Assembly (NCBI GenBank): GCA_003586115.2
Contig: QVOM02000025.1
Span: 89,134,950-89,198,949 of the forward strand
Direction of reading: 5' to 3'
DNA: 64,000 nucleotides
DNA from: Salvator merianae
Lineage: Eukaryota; Chordata; Lepidosauria; Squamata; Teiidae
This document shows, in pieces, positions 34,180 through 45,128 of the stretch. Below the pieces are notes generated by a model that was not told where the DNA came from, ran no database searches, and saw only the letters and a list, made by a program, of their open reading frames with translations. Numbering within the stretch: position 1 is the first letter of the stretch; each line of letters opens with the position of its first letter. The translations under genes were made by a program, and so were the position numbers.

Positions 34180-34359
34180 GGCCCTTTCTGTACTTGGCCT
34201 TATAACAGATTATATCCTGGAATAGGGACCTGCCATCTGCATGCTAGTAGGAACTATGGCAGGCCGCACGCAGGGCCTGCTGTAAACTCTACTAGTGTGC
34301 AGATAGCAGGTCCCTGTTCTGGGATATGATCCAGAATAAAGTCAAGTGCAGAAAGGACC
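34180..34359. mobile_element. FB1 foldback nested in the LINE
   Basis: Ends GGCCCTTTCTGTACTTGG and CAAGTGCAGAAAGGACC. Inner arms GATTATATCCTGGAATAGGG and CTGTTCTGGGATATGATC pair. It interrupts LINE ORF2 upstream of the GDFN box. Confidence 0.8.
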
Positions 34360-35997
34360 TATATCTAATGAACTAGAATGCATAGGTGAATCAGGCCCTT
34401 ACACAGAAGTGTTATCAGTTCTCAGTCCCTTCCTGCATGAACCAATAATCAGGTGCGAAAGCAAGCTTAATGTTAAGGACATGCTCAACCAAATTTCCAA
34501 GCGAGATCAGCATTTAGAAAATGAGGTCTGGGAGGCATAGAAAAAGGGAAATTTAGTTATAATGGGGGATTTCAACTACCTTCACATTGATTGGGTGAAC
34601 TCTTTTTCAGTTCACAAAAGAAAGATAAAATTCCTGCCTATGAAAACTATGATTCCTTAGAGCAGACGTTTTGGGAACTAACCAGGGGAAAGGAATCTTG
34701 GACTTGATCCTAAGTAAAGTTCAAGATCTGATACAAAATGCCACCAAGGATGATCCCCTAAGGAATAGTGACCACATTGCAATAACAATAGACAGTAAGT
34801 TGCCAATAAAAACTAACATAGAGACCTTAAATTTTCATAAAGGACTCTTCCTGAAAATGAAGAAAGTAGTAAAAAAGGAATTGAAAGGAAAGGTTAGGAG
34901 AGTCCTGTCCAGCTCCACTGTATATGGCTATTGTTTATTACCACAATAATGGAGCTTCATTTAAAATGCTTACCTAAAAGAAGAAAGGGCACTACTAAGT
35001 CCTAGAGAGCACTAGTGCAGCTTATGAGTGAAGTATGGGAAGTCATTAAAAGTAAGAAAAATTCTTTCAGAAAATGGAAGACTTGCCCATATGAAGAGAA
35101 CAGGAAGGAACGCAAATTCTAGCAGAATAAATGCAAGGTGGCAATCAGGAATGCTAAGAAAGATTCTCAGGAGCATCTTGCTAAAAATATCAAACGTAGG
35201 AGTAGGCAGTGAGACATGAAATTATTCACAGTAGTGAACACTGAAAGAGATCATGAAGAACTTCAGAAGGACCTCTTAACATTGGGTGAGTGGGCAACCA
35301 AGTAATAAATGAGCTTCAATGCAAATAAGATTATGCATGTTGGGACAAAAAAACCAATTACACCTGTAATTTGATGGGATCTGAGCTTCTGCAACAGACC
35401 AAGAAATGAACCATGGGGTTCTAGTGGACAGCTTAGTGAAGGTATCGACTCAGTGCGCAGAAAACTCAATGATAGGAATAATTAGGAAGAGAATAGAAAA
35501 TAAATCCACAAGTGTCATTGTGTCTCTTTATAAATCTATAGTGAGGTCATATTTGGAATGTGTACAATGCTGGTCACATCTCAGAAATAATATTGTGAAT
35601 TTGGAAAAAGTGCAAAAATGACTATCAAAATGTTCAGGGATTTAAAATACTTCCCCTATGAGATTAGCCTGCAACATTTAGACCTGTTCAAACTTGAAAT
35701 GTGACATTTAAGAGGGGACATGATTGAAGTTTATAAAATCTTGCATGGTGTGGAAAAGTGGATCGAGAAAAAATATTTTCTCTGTTGCACAACACCAGAA
35801 CCAGGAGTCACTCTATGAAATTGATAGGCAAGAAAGTTAAGACTGATAAGCAGAACTATTTTTTTCATGTAACCAGTCATTGGTCTATGGAATTTATTAT
35901 CTGAGGAGGTGATCATGGACACTAGCTTGGATGATTGTTAGAAAGGGTTAGACAAAATCATGAAGGCCAGGAATTCCTATTGTTAATAGAACAAATG

Positions 35998-36135
35998 CAG
36001 CAGCGGCCCGTGCCTTTAAGGGTGGGTGTTCACGCACGTGCCATGGCCGTTCGCAGGGCATGAAGGCCTGGAGGCCCCGTGAACGACCATGGCACGTGCA
36101 CGAACACCCGTCCTTAAAGGCACGGGCTGCCGCTG
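35998..36135. mobile_element. FB3 foldback nested in the LINE (hAT-like)
   Basis: A 138-bp palindrome from CAGCAGCGGCCCGTGCC to GGCACGGGCTGCCGCTG. The flanks are identical AACAAATG at 35990-35997 and 36136-36143. It lies in the LINE's 3' UTR, so it is younger than the LINE copy. Confidence 0.9.
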
Positions 36136-36441
36136 AACAAATGCTTAAATACTACCTCTGGAGCGAAAGCAGGTCAGGGTTTCACCTTGTGAATGTCCAG
36201 AAGCATGTAATGGATCACCATGCAAGGTGTGATGGTGGACTAGATGGGATGTGGCCTGAGCCAGTAGGGCTTCTGTTATGTTCTTATGTGCTGTCCACTA
36301 TTGCGTTATGGGTGAACCATTCCTACGGAGGGCCACCTAGAAAGCAAAGCCGAAACCCTTACCCACTTCAGAGTTCAGATCAGCTTTAATCTTCAAATGA
36401 AGCACTGCCTTATCACCAGGGTAGTGTATCATGTGTGTCTG

Positions 36442-36969
36442 TCCCTTTCTGCACTTACCAGTCTGTGGTCAGAATCAGTAGGTCTAGACCAGCCAGGCCC
36501 ACTGGTTCTGACCCTGGAAAGATGTTGTCTGGAACAACAGTGCTGGTCCAGACCAGCCTCTGCCCCAGCTTTGAAGCATGCTCAGGATTCAATGCCAGGC
36601 GCTGAGCACTCTGAGGGCTAGGAACAAATGTCCCTAACTTCAGAGTCTCTGGGGGTCACATTCCAGCAGCATCCTTTGGCACTCAATTGCAACCCCCAGT
36701 AGTTCTGAACAGAGGAAGCATGCTTTCTGCACACCTCCCTGGTTCTGGACCAAGGCCTGCCAGCCCACCAACAGACTCGATTAAACAGGTCTACTGGTAA
36801 CCCCAGTCAGGGTCTTCCTGATCAGGATCAAGCTGCATTCTGTGTGGATGGAGTTTACTAGCAGGGGACCAGGCCTCTCAGATCAGCACTACTGTGGAAA
36901 TTAATGAGGTCCAGAAGCTGACTATGTGGGACCTTGTTCCTGAGTTAACTGTAAGTGTAGAAAGGGCCT
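36442..36969. mobile_element. FB1 long variant
   Basis: Starts TCCCTTTCTGCACTTACCAG and ends GTAAGTGTAGAAAGGGCC. The interior has paired CCAGACCAGCC / GGTCTAGACC words and the block AGGAACAAATGTCCC. Length is about 530 bp. Confidence 0.65.
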
Positions 36970-37460
36970 TTGATATGGGACTCAGGACCACATAAACCTG
37001 TTTCACTGGCTAAAGCCCATCAAGGGTTGACAACAAGCTGTTCATAAGAATGATCCAGAAACCATAGGCCATGTTTCTATACAGCATCCAAAATGCCTCA
37101 GAGGGGTGTGCAAGTATGCACATCACCACAGTGGCATGATGTGTGTGTGTGGAGTGACTTCCATCCCCTTCCAAGTCACAAAGGCTTCAGGGCATGAAAA
37201 TTAGCACTGAAGCTGCTTCTTGTGCACTGAGCCAAACCCTCACCACAGCAAAACAGACACTGCACTTCCACACAGACCTTCTGTAGCCATGCATGAAGGA
37301 TGAGGCCCAAAGTACATAGAGACTGCAGATGGACAGCCTCAGAGAGGGCAGTGGAGCTGTCCATCTCCTTTCCAAGACTACCTGAAGTCTGGAGAGACCG
37401 GGAGGGAATCTCAGTCCAGCACTGAGGCCGGCACTGTGGAGACATGCCCATAGATAGGAG
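36970..37460. other. No feature recognised
   Basis: About 490 bp, unique by eye, with a short TG run near 37140. Confidence 0.4.
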
Positions 37461-37977
37461 GGGCCTGCTCACACTTACGACAGTATAACGTTCTAATTAG
37501 CAGGGTTTGGGCCGGCCAGGATCAGGTATGGTGAGGAGTATTCACACTGTCAGCACTGGAACAGTTTGCGAGCTGACCAGCAGGGGGAGCAGTGCGAATG
37601 GGAATGTATTAGTTAGGTAGCTGGGTCCAGACCTAGAGGAGCTGGGTCTGGACTTCAGTCTGAAACAGCTGCCAGGGTCCGGACCACAAAGTTCGGACCT
37701 GGGTCTGAACTGTCTGATGGCACCTGTGCAGCCATGCAGTCCCCGCCCCACCGCCATTCCACACCAGAAAGTGAGGCAAACGCACCTTTCCTGATCCATA
37801 CCTGATCACACAAGTTAGCTCCCAGACTACAATTTTGTTGACCAGCACTATTTGGCTTCAGGTGAGCATCAGGTGGGCTTCAGTAGGTTTGAAGTCAGCT
37901 GGGGTTGTTTGCAGGTGAAAATGCTCCATTCCAGTGAGTGCCCTAGAACGTTCCTCTCGCTAAGTGCGAACAGACCC
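37461..37977 (-). mobile_element. FB2 long variant (group E), inverted copy
   Basis: Reads as the reverse complement of 7242-7729. It begins GGGCCTGCTCACACTTACG, then GTTCTAATTAGCAGGG, CCAGGATCAGGTATGG, and ends TAAGTGCGAACAGACCC. Confidence 0.75.
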
Positions 37978-38625
37978 ACGTAGTCCAAGGGCCCTAGCCA
38001 GGAGCAGGAGCGGAGCCACTATTGGGTGAGACAAGGCACCCATTAACAAAAGGGGGCTCAGAAAACTCCATACCTCACCACTCTGGCTGGCTGCTCAGCA
38101 TGGTATAAAGGGTCGATTTTGCTCTGTCCTATCTATAGGCATGTCTCCTATAGATTCAGAGATTCATTCCAGGCCTCTCTAGATTTCAGGCAGTCTCAAA
38201 AAGGGGGTTAATGGCTGCCCTGCTGTCCCTCAGGATGCCATTTTGAAGTCTTTGCACCTTCTCTTAGAGTGCTGCTCACCTTCAACGAGCAGTGGGGGCC
38301 CAGCTCAGTGTGCAAGAAGCAGCCAGAGCGGCTTTTCTCGTACTGAAGCTTTTGTAACTTGGAGGGGTATTGGAGCCCCCTCATGAGTCCTCATGCCTCT
38401 TTGGCCCAGGTTACTGTGGAGATGAGCAGACTTTGATGCCCCTCCATTGTGGTTTGAATCATTTGTGGAGACACGGCCTATGTCTAACATCAGGAGAACA
38501 GTCAGCACAAGAAGGCCCAGTGAATTGTTTGATTTTGGTTTGTCATAACCACTATATTTATTACTATTTAGTGTAACTCAATAATGTGTAATGTATATTA
38601 ATATTTTGTTTAAATAAATAAAGTA
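37978..38625. other. No feature recognised
   Basis: Unique-looking sequence leading into an AAG tract through an AT-rich segment (GTTTAAATAAATAAAGTAAA). Confidence 0.4.
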
Positions 38626-38832
38626 AAAAGAAGAAGAAGAAGAAGAAGAAGAAGAAGAAGAAGAAGAAGAAGAAGAAGAAGAAGAAGAAGAAGAAGAAGA
38701 AGAAGAAGAAGAAGAAGAAGAAGAAGAAGAAGAAGAAGAAGAAGAAGAAGAAGAAGAAGAAGAAGAAGAAGAAGAAGAAGAAGAAGAAGAAGAAGAAGAA
38801 GAAGAAGAAGAAGAAGAAGAAGAAGAAGAAGA
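38626..38832. repeat. (AAG)n tract, about 68 units
   Basis: About 205 bp of uninterrupted GAA/AAG triplets, pure purine on the plus strand. The minus-strand frame of 85 leucines is trivial. Confidence 0.97.
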
Positions 38833-39195
38833 CCCAATGAATCAGGGGAAGAAAGGAAAAGCAAAGCAGAGGAGGAATCCATGTGTCAGTGCAAAAATGG
38901 AGGTCCAGTCTGCAGGTTCAAAAGTATCTGTTATGAAGATAGCCACAGGAGTCACTGGGAAGCAGACTAATTATGCTTCTCCCCACCCAGGACAGTCATT
39001 TGAACAGCTTGTCCGGATGAAAATAAATGAGACCTTCAAAGTTTTTCCATAACCTGGCAAAGCTCAGGTAGTTTGGACACTTTTCCTGGTTCAATAGAGG
39101 GACCATGGTATCAAACATTTGATGATGTTCTGCAACACCCTTTGCCAACTCAGTGCCCTTGGGCAGGTTGGTGCTTGAGCTCTGCCCTGCTATGC
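38833..39195. other. No feature recognised
   Basis: About 360 bp of unique sequence between two microsatellites. Confidence 0.4.
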
Positions 39196-39270
39196 TACCC
39201 ACCCACCCACCCACCTACCCACCAACCCATCCATCCATCCATCCATCCATCCATCCATCCATCCATCCAT
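39196..39270. repeat. (CCAC)n then (CCAT)n microsatellite
   Basis: Compound tetranucleotide tract of about 75 bp. Confidence 0.95.
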
Positions 39271-39657
39271 GATATTTGAAGACTTCACTTTTTCTGGCAA
39301 CAGCAACAACAAAGTTTTTTCCTTCCCGCTGCTGTATTTCACTTGGTACAACCAACTTACTTGACCATTTCTAATGCCAAGAAAGGAGGGAGCACAATCT
39401 GCCCACTGGGGTGTTAATAATGTCTCATGATCACATGTTCTGTTCAAATTGCAGAAGGAGAAAGAGCATATGTCTTCCCACACATCCTTGCTAAACCAAC
39501 AGTATCCCATATGTGCAGGTGTTAAATGTTATTATTAGTTCAATTTATTAATGCTGTGTTGAGTATTTTTATGTTAAGATTTTCAGGCAGAAACCATTGA
39601 TTTCAGTAATTTAATTCTCCCCTTCTCTTTCAATAGGAAAATAAAAATGGAGTATGA
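39271..39657. other. No feature recognised
   Basis: Unique-looking segment leading into the tandem array; ends AATAGGAAAATAAAAATGG. Confidence 0.35.
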
Positions 39658-40050
39658 AAGCTGTGAACCATCTTGCCTGAGAAGGTTGGAGAAGGAACAG
39701 CAGGCTGGGTTGCTCTGCCATCTTGCACCCAGTGGTGACACCGCCTTCCTCCAACTTCCACCAGTCTAGAAGCTGTGAACCATCTTGTCTGAGGGGACTG
39801 GAAAAGAGCCAACAGGCTGGGTTGCTCTACCATCTGACTCCCAACGGGGTTTCTCCCTCCTCCAAGTGCCACCAGAAAGCAATAAACCATCTCGCCTGAG
39901 GGGACCGGAGAAGAGACTGCAGGCTGGGTTGCTCTGCCATCTTGCTCCCAGAAGTTGCCCCTCCCTCCTCCAAGTGTCACCAGAAAGCTAAGAGCCATTT
40001 TGCCTGAAGGGACTGAATGGAGAAGAGACAGCAGGCTGTGCATCGTTACC
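39658..40050 (-). repeat. Tandem array, four units of about 110 bp
   Basis: Units start near 39658, 39770, 39877 and 39985 (spacings 112, 107 and 108). Each has AACCATCTTGCCTGAG, CAGGCTGGGTTGCTCTGCCA and CCTCCAACTTCCACCAG or variants. Read on the minus strand the frame repeats SGKMVH, LGGGR and DGRATQPA. The same unit occurs at 49.15-49.66 kb in the opposite orientation. I take this as a minisatellite, probably part of a composite retroelement, not as a gene. Confidence 0.8.
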
Positions 40051-40311
40051 TGTGTTTATAGTGAATCTATTGTGACTCCCCTGTGATCTTCAGGCACAGG
40101 GCAGTCTAGAAATATAAATAGATAGATAAATAAATATTCATAAAAAAAAAAATTTGAAAAATATTCTATTCTATTTCTTAGCTGCCATTTTTCTCATTCT
40201 GGATCAGCCCCGAGTCACATTCCAACCAATCAGGGAATCTGTGCTAAACATGATATTGCCACAGCAAAAGTATCCAGGTGGCTGTGCATGTCGGTATTTT
40301 AGCTTGACATA

Positions 40312-40912
40312 GGGCCTGTTCGCACTGCAGCAGTAGACCGTTCTTAAGCACTAGCTGGAACGGAGCTTTCGCACTGCCGCGGGCGCGCGCCTCAGCCGAT
40401 CCCAACCACTTCGTACCCGATTCGTACCTGATCCTGGGTAAGGCAAAACAAGTAAAAGCTTGTCTTCATTCCGACCTGCGCGATGGAGCGAAGATCGGGC
40501 ACGGTGCTTTCGCACTCCCGTCCGCGTTTGAAATGGCGGCTGGGCGTGGCTGGCACGGCTGCGCATGCATGGTACGAAGCTTCACACCCGGGTGCGAAAA
40601 GTTTTCACACCCGGGTGCGAAGTTTTCACACCCGGGATAGCCCTTTGGGCATGGCAGCCTAGCTGCCGTTACGAAGCTGGCTCCATAACGAGCCCTCTGG
40701 TTACGAAGCGGATCTCGATGGTACGAAGCGGATCTCGATGGTACGGAGTGCAGTACGGAACTAGCGGCTGCCATTCGCACTGTTCCCTCTGCTGGTCGGC
40801 TTCGGGTCCGTTCCTCTGGCTGGGAGTGTGAATGGCAGCCAGCGTTCTCCAACCCCTCCGGTCCGAAGCCAACTACTGGGAACAGTCTACCGAGCTCAGT
40901 GCGAAAAGGCCC
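40312..40912. mobile_element. FB2 element, CpG-rich and little decayed
   Basis: Ends GGGCCTGTTCGCACTGC and CAGTGCGAAAAGGCCC. It contains TCACACCCGGGTGCGAA-type words three times (40581-40640) and two perfect 20-bp units TACGAAGCGGATCTCGATGG at 40702-40721 and 40722-40741. Many CpGs are intact, so it looks young. Confidence 0.75.
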
Positions 40913-41194
40913 AAATATGTCTGAGGGAAATAAGGAAAAGGGAATAAGAGCAGGTGAAGGCAGTATAAAAAAATAAAGAAACACATTTTGCTTGAGATGT
41001 TGTTATAGATGTTTCTGTGCAGGGAAAATGCAGATAGTTTTATACCCCTTCTCTGTGCAATGTTGCGGAGTAGGGATGCCAAATGATATCTGGTAGAAGG
41101 ATGGCTCCCATCATGCCTTTGTCCACACTGGAACATGGGAATTGTAGTTTAGCAGTACGTGGTGGGCCCTACTGGGCATGCCTACATACTGCTA

Positions 41195-41339
41195 CATACT
41201 GGGAGCAGTCCAGTTGTTCCCAGTGCAGACATGGACAACGATTTAGTTGTCCACAGCTAGTAGTGATCAGGAGTGTCTGCAGATGCACTGTGCTAGTGAG
41301 TGTCCAGACACTCACTAGCAACCAAATGTGAACAGGCGC
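41195..41339. mobile_element. FB2 element, left-truncated
   Basis: GACAACGATTTAGTTGTCCA, GATCAGGAGTGTCTGC and the end hairpin GTGAGTGTCCAGACACTCAC, followed by AAATGTGAACAGGCG. The left half is missing. Confidence 0.6.
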
Positions 41340-41387
41340 ACAATACCCAGATAGTCCAAGCAAGGGTTAGAGGAGGTATGAGTTACA

Positions 41388-41556
41388 GGCCCTTTCTGTA
41401 CTGGGCCTCATTCCGGATTATATCCCGGAGCAGGAGCCTGCCATCCACATGCTCATGCAGACTACAGCAGGGCCTGCCGTATTCTGCACTAGCATGCGGA
41501 TAGCTGGCCCCTATTTCAGGATATAATCTGGAATATAACCCAGTGCAGAAAGGGCC
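41388..41556. mobile_element. FB1 foldback element
   Basis: Ends GGCCCTTTCTGTACTGGG and CCCAGTGCAGAAAGGGCC. Flanked by ACA at 41385-41387 and ACA at 41557-41559. The arms pair over most of the length. Confidence 0.85.
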
Positions 41557-41699
41557 ACAACCTAGCAGTATTAAAGGGGGACCCTAGAAGGAGAGAAGGG
41601 ATGTTGAATGTTCACATCAGCAGGGCTCAAGTAGAGCCTGAAGCTCATCTGATAGACAGAATAGACAAGTGTAGTGCTCAAACAAGCAAGGGTTCTGAG

Positions 41700-41877
41700 T
41701 AGCAGCGGCCCATGCCTTTAAGGGCGGGTGTTTGCGCGAGTGCCATGGGCGTTTGCGGGGCCTCCGTAGTGACACAGCAGGTCGCGACCTGCTGTGTCAC
41801 TACGGAGGCCCGGAGGCCCCACGAACGCCCATGGCACTCGCGCAAACACCCGCCCTTAAAGGCACGGGCCGCCGTTG
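41700..41877. mobile_element. FB3 foldback element (hAT-like)
   Basis: A 178-bp palindrome from TAGCAGCGGCCCATGCC to GGCACGGGCCGCCGTTG. The flanks are identical GTTCTGAG at 41692-41699 and 41878-41885. The centre is a perfect GGTCGCGACC-type palindrome, so the two arms meet without a loop. Confidence 0.92.
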
Positions 41878-43347
41878 GTTCTGAGGATGCTGCCTTCCTG
41901 TGCAAATGTAAATAAACAGCACAAGTTTTGTGGTATTCATGTGCAACAACTTCAAAATCACTAGCAACCTCTTCCCCTGGAGGGAAGTAGGTCTTAAAAC
42001 AACACTGTCAATCTTCAAAGTGATACTTAAGTCTAATCTCACCCCTGAAGGCACCATTACAATGCAATCAGACATACTATTCTGGGCTGGGGTTGTTGGG
42101 TGATTTTTTTTTTCTTCTATTTTTGGCAGAAACAGTTTCACCTCATATGCTGCCAGTATGCAATAATCCATTCCCCAACTAGCAGAGCAATGTTCAGTAA
42201 TTCATCCTTCTTTTGGGCTGTACTGTGGGATTGGAAGAGTTGGAACCTTAGAATTTTTTTTAAAAAAAAACAGCATTCTATAACCATGGCAGCCTGCATT
42301 TAATATTGATTTTCACATAAATCTGGGCTTTTAAAGACTGCATTTTGCATACGCAAAGCATTTAAATTGGCCCGAGAAAATTCCTGGTATCATGAAAACT
42401 TAATGAAGTAATTATTGTACAGAGAGTTTGTATATTAATTATATAGAGATTTGGGTCTCTGAGCAAGATGCCGAAGTGGTTTTCTTCATTGGTAAATAAC
42501 TTGGAAGTTAGGAACACATTGGGAATTGATTCAGTGCAACTTTTCTTTATAAGTAGCAACCTGTGGGGTATATGTGACTATTCATAAGAATATTTGTAAT
42601 GTCTCAAGCACCCTTTATGTTGTGAAATCGTTCATTCCCTTGTTCAAACAGCCACTTTTCAAGGCAAAAAGCAATGTAGCTGAGATTTTGTGCAGGAAAT
42701 TCCCTTATCTGGGTTGCATATAGAACAGATGGTTCGGGTGACATTTTTTTGAGGTTAAAGTGGACTAAGATAGACCCGTATGTTTTTCTCACTGTGAAGT
42801 TGGGAGATGGTTGACAATTTTCCACTCAGGTCTTCTTCTTTTCCTTGTGCTTGGGCTGCAGAAAATTCAGGAGTTTTTTTCCTCCTGATTCTCCATACTA
42901 TATTGGAAGGGTTCCGGGCTGCATCTGCTTTTAGTCGCATTTCACAGCTCTCTGGTAGCATCCACACATCACCCTACAGCCATGCTAGGAAAGTACTCAG
43001 TGTGTGGTGTCCACACAGGATCTCACACCAACAGAGGACCTGGACCATGGTGACTACATATCACCAGGGCCTGGCCTGCCTCTGGCAGCAGAATCTGCCC
43101 CCAGGAGCACTTTATAATTGCAGAGCAGGAAACCTGCTTTGAAATATGTTGCAGGCTAGGATCAATCCTCCCACCACATGAAGAAAGATGGTAACAGTAG
43201 AAATACCCTACATCCCATCCCAGAACCTGGTGGCATTTTGCCAGGCTCTGAAAATGGCCCAGTTCCAGGCAAGGCCCCTGGGGTGCACCATTGACACTGG
43301 TAAATGGTTGTTTCTTGGCCTCAGAGTTAGGCAGGATCAGAATGAGT
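41878..43347. other. Low-repeat stretch, includes a conserved-noncoding candidate
   Basis: No transposon is visible. The AT-rich part at about 42290-42460 (TTTGCATACGCAAAGC, GAAGTAATTATTGTAC, ATTAATTATATAG) has the look of a developmental enhancer, with octamer- and homeodomain-like words. This is impression only. The rest is unique by eye. Confidence 0.25.
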
Positions 43348-43527
43348 GGCCCTTTCTGCACTTGGCCTTATTGTGGATTATACCTCAGAATAGGGACCTG
43401 CTATCCACATGCTAGTGCAAACTATGAAAGGTCTTGCTCAGGGCCTACCATAGTCTGCACTAGCATGCAGATGGCAGGTCCCTGTTCTGACATACAATCT
43501 GGAATAAGCCCAAGTGCAGAAATGGCC
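43348..43527. mobile_element. FB1 foldback element
   Basis: Ends GGCCCTTTCTGCACTTGG and CAAGTGCAGAAATGGCC. Arms around CCACATGCTAGTGCA and TGCACTAGCATGCAG pair. Only 15 bp separate it from the next FB2 element. Confidence 0.8.
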
Positions 43528-43542
43528 ACTGTCTGACTCCTA

Positions 43543-44022
43543 GGACCTTTTCACACTTTATGCCCGCAAGCATCAAGGACTCCTGCTAGCAAAGCACATT
43601 TGCCCTTTACAGAGGCCCAAGTGGCCATGAGCAGCATAATGCTGCTCCTAATCGCTCCTAGCTGTGAAGCACTAATCTTTGCTCCACAGCCTTACTGGGA
43701 GCTGAAAGTCAGCTCCTGGTAAAGTGCGTTCGCACTTACTGTGAGGCACAGTGGCCAGGCCTACACGATCAGCTGATCAGGCCTGTGCATGCCTGTGCAC
43801 TGCACGGTCCTGGCAGTCGCCATGGCAGCAGTCAGCCATTTCCTGGCCGCTGCCATGGTAAGCTTCAGGCAAGGCTACTGGCATTTGCACCACAAATGCC
43901 AGTAGCCTGCTTCAGGTAAGGCTCTAGGGCCGTGCAGCGCAGAAAGTGTCCACACTGCATGGTCAATACCATGTTAGAGCAGACTAATTAGTATGTTCTA
44001 ACGTGGTAAGAGCAAAAATGCC
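43543..44022. mobile_element. FB2 foldback element
   Basis: Starts GGACCTTTTCACACTTTATG. Inside are CGCAAGCATCAAGGACTCC, a GGCATTTGCACCACAAATGCC hairpin (in part GCATTTGCACCACAAATGC) and, at the right, GTTCTAACGTGGTAAGAGC. The target duplication is not clear. Confidence 0.7.
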
Positions 44023-45013
44023 TGTGGGCTGGAGAAAGCAGTCTGACCCACACAGGCCGAGAAGCAGTTCTCTCTGTAACCACCAAGTGCCGCACACTCA
44101 AGTTGCCCCGTCTGCTCTGTACTTTTAAACAGAACCGTACTCATCTTGGAAGTATGTTTTTGCTTAGTACAGTAATATTTTTTTAAAAAAACTGCCAGGC
44201 AAAGAAACCTGGATTCAACAAAGGCGGTCTTTCTCAAAAGAAGGGAAATTTTTATTTCTTTATTTATTTTGGGACTTGCACTGGGCTCATCCGGGACAGT
44301 TTAGAAGTCCACAATTCTATTTTTGCGGGACGCCCGGGGTTTACTATGGCTGACAGAGTGAGGACTACTTCGGCATCTGTGCCTGGAGCAGATCTTTCCT
44401 GTGGAGCACGCAACACAATTTACGGTTCCAACAAACAGAAGGGATAATGTGTGTGGCCAATTGAGGAAGTTTTAGCACCTTTGATTTTTGTCTCTGGAAA
44501 AGTTAATGTAACAGCACAGTCCTCGTATATCTTAAAGAAGCTGGAAGGCTAGCCTCATATTTTGCCACTCAGACAAAGTTCCTGAAGACTCATCATCCTG
44601 TCATTTTGTAAGGCCATATTGCTGTGTTTTGCGGTGGTTTGTTCTTCTGGCTTTTCTCTTTCAGGTTTCTGGGCTGCTGGCATTTTCTGGAGCCAGGTAC
44701 ATCCAAGCCTTCCTGCCCCACAGTGCACATAACCTTCCAGGCATATTTTCCCCAATGAAGGACACTTGCTTGGCAGATGCCAAGTCCCAGGCAGTGCATG
44801 GATTAAAACTTTTCTTTCCAGCTTCAGCTGTTGCTTCCCCCAATCAGCTGCCTCTTTCCTCCTCAAGCAAGCTGTCAGTCATCTGCTGTTACCTGCTCTT
44901 GTTGAAGCAGGTAACTTTAACCAGCTCCTATGTTGGGAGCTGCACAAGCTGACTCCGCCCCAGGCTGGCCCAAGGAGTTTCCAGCCAATTGCCAGCTGGC
45001 AACGTCACCTACT
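44023..45013. other. No feature recognised
   Basis: About 1 kb of unique-looking sequence. Frames on both strands near 44590-44950 are open for 60-107 codons without family resemblance. Confidence 0.4.
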
Positions 45014-45096
45014 CCCTTCTCTTCTCTTCTCTTCTCTTCTCTTCTCTTCTCTTCTCTTCTCTTCTCTTCTCTTCTCTTCTCTTTCTCTCTCTCTCT
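45014..45096. repeat. (TTCTC)n then (TC)n tract
   Basis: About 13 CTTCT units followed by TC units, pure pyrimidine on the plus strand. Confidence 0.95.
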
Positions 45097-45128
45097 TACA
45101 CACACTCACACACATGCACTCACACACA

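Larger units (their letters stand above)
33900..36297 (+). pseudogene. CR1/L2-like LINE ORF2, internally deleted, with nested elements
   Basis: ORF2 pieces appear in order on the plus strand. The start of the endonuclease (DGTGITEIWWTDENQ-like, one stop in place of the first W) is near 34030-34080. IMGDFNYLHIDW is near 34558. DLILSKVQDLIQN follows, then SDHIAITID at 34767. The spacer is near 35060-35210. The reverse-transcriptase palm, including YADD, is missing: the sequence jumps near 35230 to LGEWATK and NANKIMHVGTKK. LVDSLVKVSTQCA and YLECVQCWSHLRNNIVN lead to the C-terminus. The 3' UTR ends near 36297 with CTTCTGTTATGTTCTTATG. Two foldbacks (34180-34359 and 35998-36135) sit inside. Many stops; dead. 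Confidence 0.8.

Noticed and set aside
38610..38882. Minus-strand frame of about 85 leucines
   Set aside because: Translation of the AAG tract only.
39658..40050. CRISPR-like array
   Set aside because: Units of about 110 bp are tandem without separate spacers, and the genome is clearly eukaryotic.
40466..40984. 172-codon minus-strand frame
   Set aside because: Lies almost wholly in the FB2 element at 40312-40912, whose symmetry and GC content keep frames open.
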